A DNA stretch of 64,000 bases, taken from assembly GCA_016927855.1 (NCBI GenBank), contig JAFGLV010000034.1, positions 20,637 to 84,636 on the forward strand. The letters are read 5' to 3'. A program made the translations under genes and the position numbers. Source of the stretch: Sedimentisphaerales bacterium (lineage in GTDB: Bacteria; Planctomycetota; Phycisphaerae; Sedimentisphaerales; Anaerobacaceae). Under the pieces are notes generated by a model that was given only the letters and a program-made list of their open reading frames with translations, was not told the origin of the DNA and ran no database searches. Shown in pieces: positions 15,632 through 24,126 of the stretch (position 1 is the stretch's first letter; each line of letters begins with the position of its first letter).

Positions 15632-17285
15632 GTTGGTCCTCGGTGAATTCGCTCGCGTCGGGCCGCGGCCGCTGGCGTTCCCAGAAGTCCTTCCGCACGA
15701 AGCCCAACAACTCCACCTTGGGCCGCAGCCAGACATAGTAGGGCTCGTCAAACAGATACAGGTACATGCGGCGCTGATCGATCGGCGCCTCGACGTACAG
15801 TCTCCGGATCAGGGCAGCCTCCAACTGGTCCGAGACGATAATCAGCGGACCGACGGTCTGCGGAATCTCGTTGGACCAATGGACCTGGAATGAGCGCAGG
15901 TACCAGGGCAGCGGCCAGTAGTCTCCGCCGGGACAGGCGACGTCGATCGGCACCGTCTGGCCCAGCCCGTCCAGGCCGGCATACGCTTTGATTCTATCGA
16001 CCACGGTGAAGATCTCGTCGGTGGTGTGCGCGTAGACGTAAGGGTTGCGGCTGTCAGCTTCGTAGACAAAGCTGCCGCGATAAGCTTGAAACGCCAGGTG
16101 AGCCGTCGGCAAAAACAGCAACACGACGACCACCGCGCGCGTCCGCCGGTCGCGTGCCCGGGCCACAAGAGCCACAGCGCCCACGCCGGCCAGAAGGATC
16201 ATCCCGTGCAGAAAGCTGAGCATGCACCACGGCGTCTTGTAGGGAAGCGCCGAGTAGACGACCGTCAGCGCCAAGGTGTAGAACGCCACGAAGCGCAGCA
16301 GGTCCGGATCCATCCCAGCGACCCCTCTGCCCCGCATCGCGACGACGAGCCCGACAAGTGCCAGCACGACGATCCAGCCTTCCGTCCAGAGCGGCCCATC
16401 GGCATAGCGTGACAGCAGCAGCATGTGCACGTAATAATACCAGGGATGCGTATGGACGCTGTTTTGCCCTCCGGCACGCGTCAGATAGGTTCCGTAGGTC
16501 AGGTAGGAATCCACGACGCCGCGCGGGTGGGTCAGGAAAGGCGAAAAGAACAGTGCCGAGACGAGCACCGCCGCGGCCAAGCCCAGGACTATGTGACCAA
16601 GTCGCAAGCCGCCTGCGATGTCTCGGAGCGACTGTCCTCGGCCCACGCGCATCAGCACCACGAGCACCAGTGCGAGAGCCATCGCGCCGTAAGCGATAAT
16701 GCAGGTCTCCTTCGTCGCGTGCATCAGTCCAACGAAAACGCCAGCGACCACTGCCCAAGGCCAGGCCTGCGTGCGCGCATAACGGTATCCGGCGGCAATC
16801 GCACCGAACGTAAAGCACACCAGGAGGGTTTCCTGGATATAGTAGCGGCTATAGAAGAACATGGCGGGCGAGACCGCCGCCACCAGTGCGATCGGAATGG
16901 TTGCAGGACCGAAGCCGCCCACCAGCAGCGCCGTCAGCGCGATCAGCAGGACGCTGAACGCGACCGGCACGACGCGCAGCGTGAATTCACTGATCGCGGC
17001 ATAGGTGCGCGCGCCGCTGAGCCAGGCGGGAATCAAGGTAAAGTAGTTGAGGGTGGGACCGTGGAACTCGTGAGGGTTGTATTCATATCGCCCACGGTCG
17101 AGCAGGTCGCCGAACTTGGCCGCGTGAACGGCCTCGTCGGTGTGCATGGGCCGCAGGCTCAGTCGTGGCACTCGGCTCACCAGTGCGCCGAGCGCCACAA
17201 CCAAGATCAAGAGCCAATATAACCTGAACCTCTTGGTGTCCGGGTCCAGGGGGACAACCTCATTCAACCGGTTTGCCGTAGACAT
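15621..17285 (-). CDS. polytopic Agl23-like (TIGR03663) membrane protein
   Basis: This 554-residue protein has about 12 hydrophobic membrane segments and a soluble C-terminus. The N-terminal extracytoplasmic loop carries MHTDEAVHAAKFGDLL and the EFHGP motif. That is the acidic active-site pattern of the GT39/GT83-type lipid-linked glycosyltransferases and of the TIGR03663 'flippase activity-associated' family. A role in moving or attaching lipid-linked sugars is likely, and the polyprenyl-phosphate GT2 gene nearby fits. ATG 17285 follows GAGG at the right distance. It overlaps the end of the upstream lipoprotein gene by 26 bp and overlaps apbE by 11 bp, giving a tightly coupled three-gene operon. 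Confidence 0.82.
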   Translation of the reverse strand: MSTANRLNEVVPLDPDTKRFRLYWLLILVVALGALVSRVPRLSLRPMHTDEAVHAAKFGDLLDRGRYEYNPHEFHGPTLNYFTLIPAWLSGARTYAAISEFTLRVVPVAFSVLLIALTALLVGGFGPATIPIALVAAVSPAMFFYSRYYIQETLLVCFTFGAIAAGYRYARTQAWPWAVVAGVFVGLMHATKETCIIAYGAMALALVLVVLMRVGRGQSLRDIAGGLRLGHIVLGLAAAVLVSALFFSPFLTHPRGVVDSYLTYGTYLTRAGGQNSVHTHPWYYYVHMLLLSRYADGPLWTEGWIVVLALVGLVVAMRGRGVAGMDPDLLRFVAFYTLALTVVYSALPYKTPWCMLSFLHGMILLAGVGAVALVARARDRRTRAVVVVLLFLPTAHLAFQAYRGSFVYEADSRNPYVYAHTTDEIFTVVDRIKAYAGLDGLGQTVPIDVACPGGDYWPLPWYLRSFQVHWSNEIPQTVGPLIIVSDQLEAALIRRLYVEAPIDQRRMYLYLFDEPYYVWLRPKVELLGFVRKDFWERQRPRPDASEFTEDQRGQ

Positions 17286-18102
17286 CGACCTCAATGTAGT
17301 GGTTCAGGTCGTTGCTGTTGTTGCCGTTGCTGTAGGACCGCACGTAGCGCCCCTTCGGACTGCCCTGCGAGAAGCAGTCGATCAGTTCGCCTTCGGAGGT
17401 CTCGACGTAGTGCATGTCGTCGCCGATGCCAAGACCGTACGAATTGTCGATGTCGTTGTTGAAAACCGTCGTGACGCCTTCCACGAAGTCAGGATCGTCG
17501 GAGATCTGGACGATGACGTCGGAGTACACGCGCGGCTGCTTGTGATAATGCCAGAGCACGATCGCGTAAATCTCGGCCTGCTGCTCCAGGTCGATCGTCA
17601 CGTGCTGCTTCATGGGACCCAGTTCGACGTAGCTGCCGTCGGCGGCTTCCTTATCGCCGTCGGTCACGTACGAGACCTCGCCGATAATGGGCGCTTCGTC
17701 GCTCGAGGAGACCGGCTTGTTCAGCGCCAGTTGCTTCGTGCCGACAGGCGCCAGGAACGGCGGACGCTTCCTGCCCAAAGGCTTCTTCAGATTCGGGACA
17801 TTTATGTTGGTCGGCGTTCCGACGAACATCGGGTTGGGCAGCTCTATGTCGATGGGAGCCATTTCCGGCCCCGGCACCGCTTCCGTGGTCGGGGTCGTCG
17901 GTTCGGCCGGCTGGGCCATTTCCTGCGTGGGTTCGACCGCCTGCGGCGTATCCGGGGTCTGGGACGTTTCAGTCGTTGTCGGGTTGGCGGGCGCAGGCGG
18001 TGCTTCGGGTGCCTTCTCACACGAAAGTCCGAAACACAAGGCGACCGTCAGCACAACCAGGAAGAGCACTCTCGCTTGTGAATTCACGTTCGATCTTGCC
18101 AT
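17260..18102 (-). CDS. lipoprotein with discoidin-like domain
   Basis: This 280-residue protein has a lipobox at the end of its signal peptide (FGLSC, Cys28). A Pro/Thr-rich linker of about 60 residues follows, then a beta-sandwich (about 115-280) resembling F5/8 type C domains: LALNKPVSSS, YVTDGDKEA, HVTIDLEQQAEIYAIVLWHY and GRYVRSYS. It is probably anchored to a membrane and binds a carbohydrate or other surface ligand. It is the first gene of the operon with the Agl23-like protein and apbE, under the promoter at 18196-18224. Confidence 0.82.
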   Translation of the reverse strand: MARSNVNSQARVLFLVVLTVALCFGLSCEKAPEAPPAPANPTTTETSQTPDTPQAVEPTQEMAQPAEPTTPTTEAVPGPEMAPIDIELPNPMFVGTPTNINVPNLKKPLGRKRPPFLAPVGTKQLALNKPVSSSDEAPIIGEVSYVTDGDKEAADGSYVELGPMKQHVTIDLEQQAEIYAIVLWHYHKQPRVYSDVIVQISDDPDFVEGVTTVFNNDIDNSYGLGIGDDMHYVETSEGELIDCFSQGSPKGRYVRSYSNGNNSNDLNHYIEVDVYGKPVE

Positions 18103-18195
18103 CTTGTCAACCTCAAAAAGTCCGCAGTTTCACCGGGTTCACTCGGCACGCCGGGCCGGCGCAGCCAATGTCATACCCAACACTTAGGAAGGGGT

Positions 18196-18224
18196 ATACT
18201 ACCCAACACCTGCCTCATTGTCAA
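18196..18224 (-). promoter_or_regulatory. predicted strong promoter of the lipoprotein-apbE operon
   Basis: On the minus strand TTGACA (18219-18224) and TAGTAT (18196-18201) are exactly 17 bp apart, about 90 bp ahead of the lipoprotein start. It lies just after the permease terminator. Confidence 0.7.
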
Positions 18225-18260
18225 GTTGCGCCGGCGCCAGTTTTGTTACCGGCGCCAGGC

Positions 18261-18294
18261 AAAAAAATAGGGGTGCGGCAGCGGCCGAACCCCT
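18261..18294 (-). terminator. rho-independent terminator of the permease/cytochrome unit
   Basis: On the minus strand AGGGGT-T-CGGC pairs with GCCG-C-ACCCCT (18269-18294), followed by seven U (18261-18267). It lies 26 bp past the permease stop and separates it from the next operon. Confidence 0.8.
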
Positions 18295-18320
18295 GAGAAC
18301 ACTGCACGACAGCACGCGGA

Positions 18321-19772
18321 TCAGTCTTTGTCCTTCGAGCCTTCAGCGCCATCCAGGGTCTTCTCAACCGCGGCCCCTTTCGGTGCGGCCGGACCTTCGC
18401 CGGGCTCTCCCACCGGCCTGGGAGCAGCCCCTGCCATCGCCACAACCGGGGGTTCAAGCCCAGCCTTGGCCAGCACCCAGTAAAGCACGAAACCGATCAC
18501 GAAGGCAATCACCGGAGCCGGGGTGATGAACGCAAACTTCTCACCGCCCACCATCCCATTGGGCAGGATGGCCACGACAAAACCGACGGCCCATGCGATA
18601 TAGCCGGCCCAGTTGATGCCTTTGCGCGGCCCGGGCCACTTGCGTCCGCTCAGCAGATAGTCGGCTACCATGGAGCCGCAAATCGGGCCAAACGAGGCGC
18701 CGATCAATCCGAAGACATCGGCCAGATTGAAGGCCCACCCCATGACCGCGAGGATGACGGCCACCACCGCACCGATCGAGACGGCCATTGTCTTACTGAC
18801 GGTCGGGAACATAGTCCCGATGCTGTTGGCTGCGATGAATGACGAAAAGCACGCCGGCGCGAAACTGGCGATGGCAAACAAAGCAAACATCAGCTTGGCA
18901 CCCGCCTGCAAGCCAATCACGGCATCGAAGGTGTACTTTGTTAGCGTTGGGTCTTTGGCGTGGGCGCCGGCCACCGCAATCAGAGGCAAGCCGCCAGCAA
19001 CGAGGATTGCTAGAGCAATGCCCACCAGGCCACCCATGTTGATGTCCTTGGCGTCGCGGTTGCCCATACCGAAGTCCACCCCCGCGGCGCCGGCGGTCGC
19101 AAAGAAGCCGACGACAATCGCAATCATGGTCAGAAAGCCCATCAGCGGCTGGCCCCCTTCCGGCGGCGTGTAAGCACCCGCTTTGCCGACGTTCGAGAAG
19201 AACACGATCAGAATCATAATCAGCGGAACGATCGGTAGGAACGTCGAGACCTTGCCCAGGTACTGAATCCCTTTGAGCGCCACGAACACCGCCAGAGCCC
19301 CCCAGACGATCGCCACGACGACAAAGCCGACGCTGCCATGGAACTTGCCTGCAGCATCGACTGCCGGCGGCTGGCCGACCGCCTGCAGAATGAAGTCCGT
19401 CGAGACCGCGATGTTCACCGCCAGCCAGCCAAACTGAAGCAGGCCCATCAGCAGACCCGGCATGATGAAGCCGCCCAGGGTCCCGTATGTGGACGAGCCC
19501 ACCACGTAGAGTGGGTAGCCCGTCTTCATGCCATACATGCCGGGCACGAGATAGAACAGGAAGTGGCAGATCAGCGCCGCCAACACCAGCCCCAGCAGGC
19601 TCAGCCCCAAGCCGGCCTGGTTGAGGGTTCCATTGGCAATGCCCATGTAGAACACGACCCACAGGAAGATGCCCGCATAGGCCGGCGCGGTGCTCTTGTA
19701 CCACGGCGCCCGGTTCTCGGGCGGGTTGGGCTTGGCCATACTCAGGTAACTTGGTAACGCTCCATTACTCAT
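18321..19772 (-). CDS. NCS1/CodB-like purine-cytosine type permease
   Basis: This 483-residue membrane protein has about 12 hydrophobic segments and ends in an Ala/Pro-rich cytoplasmic tail. Features of the NCS1 (CodB) group are the PENRAPWYKSTAPAYAGIFLW opening, the unwound GMKTGYPLYV region, the GVDFGMGNRDAKDINMGG loop and the GPICGSMVADYLL block. NCS1 carriers import nucleobases and related small molecules with Na+ or H+. The substrate cannot be fixed from sequence. ATG 19772 follows AGGAGAG. It is the last gene before a terminator and lies 201 bp downstream of the cytochrome b-like gene on the same strand. Confidence 0.8.
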   Translation of the reverse strand: MSNGALPSYLSMAKPNPPENRAPWYKSTAPAYAGIFLWVVFYMGIANGTLNQAGLGLSLLGLVLAALICHFLFYLVPGMYGMKTGYPLYVVGSSTYGTLGGFIMPGLLMGLLQFGWLAVNIAVSTDFILQAVGQPPAVDAAGKFHGSVGFVVVAIVWGALAVFVALKGIQYLGKVSTFLPIVPLIMILIVFFSNVGKAGAYTPPEGGQPLMGFLTMIAIVVGFFATAGAAGVDFGMGNRDAKDINMGGLVGIALAILVAGGLPLIAVAGAHAKDPTLTKYTFDAVIGLQAGAKLMFALFAIASFAPACFSSFIAANSIGTMFPTVSKTMAVSIGAVVAVILAVMGWAFNLADVFGLIGASFGPICGSMVADYLLSGRKWPGPRKGINWAGYIAWAVGFVVAILPNGMVGGEKFAFITPAPVIAFVIGFVLYWVLAKAGLEPPVVAMAGAAPRPVGEPGEGPAAPKGAAVEKTLDGAEGSKDKD

Positions 19773-19973
19773 GATCGGCTCTCCTAAAGCTAATGACCCG
19801 ACTGATCTTATGCACTCCTATAGAATCGGCAGATAGACCGCTTTCGCAACAGGAAAAGTCGGATATCGGACCTGCCCCCGCAGGTCGGATCGATGGCTCG
19901 ATGCACGTGTTTTTCTCCCCAAATTGCCCGGAGGGCCATCAGTCGCATTGGTGCCGCACTCGGCCGCGGCGCT

Positions 19974-20624
19974 TCATTCGACTATCCGCAGGCGAACGGT
20001 CAGGTACGTCAGAAGAACGACCGCGACCGCAAACGCCACCGCCGTCCAGCGGTGCGTCGCCAGCAGGAGCTCCTGCCAATCCGTCCCAAACAGGTGGAAC
20101 ATGCTCAGCAGGATCGACAGAATCAGCGGCAGCGACAGGGTCACGACCGCCCAAAACGCTACTTTCTGCGCCGCTAGGGTGCATTGGCAGGCCCCTTGCG
20201 GCTCCGGCAGGCGCAGCCGCGTCACGCGCCGCAGAAGCCGCTGCAGGCAAGGGCAATCCGTCCTCTCGAAGCGGTGACGGCTCGCCCAGGTCAGCGCCAG
20301 AATCGCCAGGCACAGCGCGAAGATCGGCGCGAAGGTGGCGTGGATCATCATCAGGTAACCGCTGATGTGCTCGCCCCGGACCAGGAGGGGATAGAAACCG
20401 GTGAAGCCCAGAATCAGGAAGCAAACCAGCGCTACCAGATAGCAGAGCTTCTTCAGAGCGCCTAATAGGCTCGCGCGTTGCTCGATCAGCAGGAGAGTCA
20501 GGATGTGGACCGCTCCCCGGCCGACGTCGCCGCGGCCTTCGGCGCGGACCGGAAAGGCGATCCAATGAATGACAATGCCGATGAGGATCGCCAGGAACGC
20601 AAGAATCGAAATCGTCTGGAACAT
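19974..20624 (-). CDS. multi-histidine membrane cytochrome b-like protein
   Basis: This 216-residue protein has about five hydrophobic segments (near 8-25, 58-80, 92-114, 155-178 and 190-210). Histidines in or near them are H20, H40, H86, H95, H177 and H191, suitable as heme b ligands. The loop between segments three and four has two CxC pairs, C124-P-C126 and C146-Q-C148, which could bind a metal or Fe-S centre. It lies 24 bp after the heptaheme cytochrome gene. Such pairs usually pass electrons between quinol and periplasmic hemes. The family assignment is by topology and His pattern, not by a named signature. Confidence 0.7.
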   Translation of the reverse strand: MFQTISILAFLAILIGIVIHWIAFPVRAEGRGDVGRGAVHILTLLLIEQRASLLGALKKLCYLVALVCFLILGFTGFYPLLVRGEHISGYLMMIHATFAPIFALCLAILALTWASRHRFERTDCPCLQRLLRRVTRLRLPEPQGACQCTLAAQKVAFWAVVTLSLPLILSILLSMFHLFGTDWQELLLATHRWTAVAFAVAVVLLTYLTVRLRIVE

Positions 20625-20648
20625 CGTGATCGCCCACCTAAGAAATGT

Positions 20649-22595
20649 CTACTCGTCTTCGGCCAGTGTCCTGGCGACGGCGCCCAGGGCCTTGAGCCCA
20701 TACAGCAATAGAACGACAGCCAGAATGCCGGCCGAGCCCAACGCCACGACCTTGAACCACGGTCGGAACACGAAGGACGCTGAGAAGGCCCAGGCATGGA
20801 ACCGGCTGATGTCCTGGAAGCTGACCATCTCCTTCGTCACCGGCGTTTCCGCTGCGAGCGGGCTGTCGATCGCCACCGCACCGAAGAAGAAGGGCGACTT
20901 GGCCGAGTGACAATCGGTGCAGTAGCGGACCCCGAGCGACTGGGTGGCCGGACGGACGTTGTGCGCCAAGGGCCACAAATAGGCCTTGGCGGCCGGGTGG
21001 TCGGGTACTTTGATCACATCGTTGGCGTCGGCCAAGCGGTACAGCGAACCACCGGCGACGTAAACCGCGTTGCTGTCGACAACCGAAAGTGCCTTTAGGG
21101 CTTGGGTCAGTTGCGCCTCCGAAACGCCTGGCCAGCTTGCGTTGGCCGGCATTTCCAGATCGGCAAAGACACTCCCGATCGCCTTCTCGATCACGGATAA
21201 TTCCAGGGGCGTGACCTTGTCCCCGGCCAGCGTACCCCAATAGGCGGGCCAGATGACCTTGTGCGGCGCGATCTTCTCTTCCTCGGCGGCGGTAGAGACA
21301 TCCTCATTGAGCGTCTGGGCGACGCGCTGCCTAGCAAAAACCGGCGAGAAAATGTGCGGCAGCACTTGCTCGGCCTTGTTGACGTTGGGCGTGCCCAGGC
21401 GGTGCGCGCGAGAGGTCTTGGTCAGGACCGCTGCTTCACCAGGCCACGGGCCGGCGTGACAAGCAGTGCAGGTCAACGTCTCGAAGTGTACGGGCGGCAG
21501 CCCGATGTGTTGCGGCACCGGCGCCCCGAGCCGGCCGGCCTCCGGCAGCGCCTCCAGAGAGTCTTCCGGCAGATGACAACTTTCACACGTGGTGGTCGCT
21601 GCCAACTGATTCTCTGAGACGGCGCTTTCGTTCGGGTAGCCTCTGACGATGTGATGCTCGACGTCATTACGGTGACAATCGACGCAGGTCAGTCCCGCCT
21701 TGAGATGGACGTCCTCATCAGTGGACCACTTCTCGGTTTCGCTTTCCTCGTCGCTGTAATAGACGTTCGAATGGCAGTAGTAGCAGCGCTGGTTGGGCAC
21801 TTCGCGCCGGATGTCGAACAGCACCTGGCCGTCGGCGTCGAAGGCGTCTTCGCGGTAGATGACCCGAGGCTCGTTCTCACCGCCTTCCGGCATGAAGGGG
21901 TCGTACATCGGAGACATCTCCAACGCTGAGCCCTTGCCGGCGGCGACTTCGGACGACGCAGCGGCCGCCCAACGGTAATTCAGGCGCGAGACTTGAACCG
22001 AATAGCCCGCGGTGCCCCCCATGTCCTGTCCGTAATGGCCGTTATGGCAAGCGAGACAGTTGATTTCGAGCGGGCCGGAGACGAGCTGCCGACCGATGTC
22101 GTCGATAGCGGTGGCCTTAACCTCGCCGGGTCCGCCGCCAGGCATGTGCCGGCCGAACAATTGGGTAAACCTGAACGGTGTCAGTCCCAGGTCGCTGGGC
22201 AAATGCGTGCCCGGCCAGGGACGGTACGACAGCGGAACCTGAACGCCGAGCCGCTGGTCGAAGTAGATCCAGGGTTGGCCGTTGCGCCCGATGGGGACGT
22301 TGGGCTCCATGGCGTTGAAGTGCCAGCCCATCTTGACGAGATCGTAGCTGTGACATTCGGCACAAGTGAACCGGGTCGAAAACGGCAGAACCACGTCAGC
22401 ATCCGGCGTGACCTGCTCGCCCTTCTCGCCGTCTTCATTCGCGGCGAACAGAGGAATCAGGTGGACCGGATGGGCTCGACTGCCGTCGCTCTCGTCACCA
22501 AGCAAACCGGCGGGTGCTTCGGCCGCTTCGTCCGCGGTCGCCATGGCACCGAGCAACGCCGCCAGCACCAAGGCCAGGATCGATTCTCTTCTCAA
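20649..22595 (-). CDS. membrane-anchored heptaheme c-type cytochrome
   Basis: This 648-residue protein has a signal peptide (about 1-20) and seven CxxCH heme sites: CAECH 78-82, CLACH 180-184, CYYCH 271-275, CVDCH 304-308, CESCH 337-341, CTACH 376-380 and CTDCH 559-563. A C-terminal membrane helix lies at about 615-640. Many further His residues could be distal ligands. The start is TTG 22595, followed by AGA AGA; an AGGA lies 12 bp upstream. The gene begins 66 bp after the stop of a Tat-exported Gfo/Idh oxidoreductase on the same strand. It is followed after 24 bp by a cytochrome b-like gene. It should carry electrons outside the cytoplasmic membrane; its redox partner is unknown. Confidence 0.9.
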   Translation of the reverse strand: MRRESILALVLAALLGAMATADEAAEAPAGLLGDESDGSRAHPVHLIPLFAANEDGEKGEQVTPDADVVLPFSTRFTCAECHSYDLVKMGWHFNAMEPNVPIGRNGQPWIYFDQRLGVQVPLSYRPWPGTHLPSDLGLTPFRFTQLFGRHMPGGGPGEVKATAIDDIGRQLVSGPLEINCLACHNGHYGQDMGGTAGYSVQVSRLNYRWAAAASSEVAAGKGSALEMSPMYDPFMPEGGENEPRVIYREDAFDADGQVLFDIRREVPNQRCYYCHSNVYYSDEESETEKWSTDEDVHLKAGLTCVDCHRNDVEHHIVRGYPNESAVSENQLAATTTCESCHLPEDSLEALPEAGRLGAPVPQHIGLPPVHFETLTCTACHAGPWPGEAAVLTKTSRAHRLGTPNVNKAEQVLPHIFSPVFARQRVAQTLNEDVSTAAEEEKIAPHKVIWPAYWGTLAGDKVTPLELSVIEKAIGSVFADLEMPANASWPGVSEAQLTQALKALSVVDSNAVYVAGGSLYRLADANDVIKVPDHPAAKAYLWPLAHNVRPATQSLGVRYCTDCHSAKSPFFFGAVAIDSPLAAETPVTKEMVSFQDISRFHAWAFSASFVFRPWFKVVALGSAGILAVVLLLYGLKALGAVARTLAEDE

Positions 22596-22661
22596 GGCTA
22601 TCTCAAGTCCTTTCTGCTAATGTCAGGTCGTTCAACGCGGGTCCCATCACGACAGTTCGCC

Positions 22662-24020
22662 TTACACCTTAAACTCATCCGGCTTGAATTCCAGCCGGCG
22701 CATCGCTTCGACCGCCTCGTTGACTTTGAGCACCGTAACCGCGGTCTCATAGCCGACCTCAGCGGGGCAATTGAGCTTTTCTTTGCCACGAATGGCGTTG
22801 AAGAAATTCTCCAGGTGCGGCTGGTGGTACGGCTTGTCGTCCAGCGTGATCGGAATGTCCCACGCCGGCGGTGCGGGCGTCTCGCGCACGTCCAGAGCCA
22901 CGCTTTCTTCCGTCGCGGTCTCTTCGACCTCCGGCGGTGCGCTAAGGAATCCGAGCTTGACCCACTTGTCCCAGTCGTCCTGGTTGGTCTGCTCGCGATA
23001 CACCGCGCCACGGCCGGCCGCTTCGGAAATCAGCAGCGTCGCTTTGTCGCCCATGAAGGTCTCGAAATAGCCTTGGCAACTATTGGTCGTCTGGGTCTGG
23101 TAGTACGCGCGGACGACCCCTTCCTTCGTCTCGTACTCGTAGATCGCCATCACGGTGTCGTACCACTCATGGGTGTTCTTGTTGTAGTAGTCCGTCCCGC
23201 CGCTGGCGATGACCGACTTGGGGTTGGCGCCCAGGAACCAGCCATAGATATCGATCTGGTGCGAGCCCAGGTCCACGATCGGTCCGCCGCCGAGACCTAT
23301 GAACCAGCGCCAGTTGCAGAACTGCTCCATGGACTTGAACCCGAATTTCTCCAGCGTCGCGGCGGGGATGTCGGAATTCTTCGGCCAGCCGTCGAAGTCG
23401 CGCGCGCCGCGGTTCCATTGACCATTGACCGTAACGATCCGGCCGAGGACGTCGGCCTCGTTGAGCAGCTTGTCACGACAGTGGATGTAGCGCGGATTGC
23501 TGCGCCGCTGGTGGCCGATCTGGAGGAACTTGCCCGTCTTCTTCTGGGCTTCGACCATCTGCCTGGCCTTGGCCAACTCGTTGGACATTTCCTTCTCGCA
23601 GTAGACATGCAGACCCGCCTCCATGCAGGCGATCGCGTGCTCGGCGTGCCAGAAGTCGGGCGTCGCCACGATCACGGCGTCGATGTTGCCCTTCTCCTTG
23701 TCGAGCATCTCTTTGTAGTCGACATAGGCGTTGTTGTCGTGTCCGTAGGCCTTGAGCATGCGCGAGGCGCGCTTCTGGTTGAAGGCCTCCCAAATGTCGC
23801 AGACCGCCTTGAATCGAACGCCGGGAATGTTCAAACAGGCCGTCAGCAGAACCTGGCCCTGCTGGCCGGCGCCAAGCAGCGCGATGTTGATGGGGTCGGG
23901 GTCAGCCGCGACCGCCTGGGAAAGGATGTTGGGCGCGAAGGCCAGTCCCGCTCCAACCGCCGCGGTCGATTGCAGGAAGCTTCGTCTGTTCATACCGTTC
24001 TTTGTCGTCTGTTCGCTCAT
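22662..24020 (-). CDS. Tat-exported Gfo/Idh/MocA oxidoreductase 1 (EKE variant)
   Basis: This 452-residue protein has a Tat signal (NRRSFLQS, residues 11-18), a Rossmann NAD(P)-binding motif LLGAGQQGQ (48-56) and ATPDFWH. At the catalytic motif it reads EKE (142-144) where the family has EKP. The C-terminal domain has DLGSHQIDIYGW. Start ATG 24020 gives the Tat signal; an internal ATG at 23993 is possible. By the D-x-x-x-H-x-x-D pattern it belongs with copies 8-10. The heptaheme cytochrome gene follows after 66 bp. A promoter-like site at 24088-24116 could start a unit of this gene plus the cytochromes. Confidence 0.88.
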   Translation of the reverse strand: MSEQTTKNGMNRRSFLQSTAAVGAGLAFAPNILSQAVAADPDPINIALLGAGQQGQVLLTACLNIPGVRFKAVCDIWEAFNQKRASRMLKAYGHDNNAYVDYKEMLDKEKGNIDAVIVATPDFWHAEHAIACMEAGLHVYCEKEMSNELAKARQMVEAQKKTGKFLQIGHQRRSNPRYIHCRDKLLNEADVLGRIVTVNGQWNRGARDFDGWPKNSDIPAATLEKFGFKSMEQFCNWRWFIGLGGGPIVDLGSHQIDIYGWFLGANPKSVIASGGTDYYNKNTHEWYDTVMAIYEYETKEGVVRAYYQTQTTNSCQGYFETFMGDKATLLISEAAGRGAVYREQTNQDDWDKWVKLGFLSAPPEVEETATEESVALDVRETPAPPAWDIPITLDDKPYHQPHLENFFNAIRGKEKLNCPAEVGYETAVTVLKVNEAVEAMRRLEFKPDEFKV

Positions 24021-24087
24021 CGTACTCTTATTAGCTCCAAAAGTTGAACCACTCGGTTGGCAGCGAGCCCTGAAGAAAAAGCTCTGT

Positions 24088-24116
24088 ATTGTGTCGCCCA
24101 TAACCGGGACTGTCAA
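24088..24116 (-). promoter_or_regulatory. possible internal promoter ahead of oxidoreductase 1
   Basis: On the minus strand TTGACA (24111-24116) and CACAAT (24088-24093) are 17 bp apart, in the 106-bp gap between two cistrons. The -10 matches only four of six positions. Confidence 0.4.
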
Positions 24117-24126
24117 GGACCCCTCG

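Noticed and set aside
21993..24047. 684-codon plus-strand frame
   Set aside because: It is antisense to the heptaheme cytochrome and oxidoreductase 1; its sequence is low-complexity Arg/Asp/Val without motifs.
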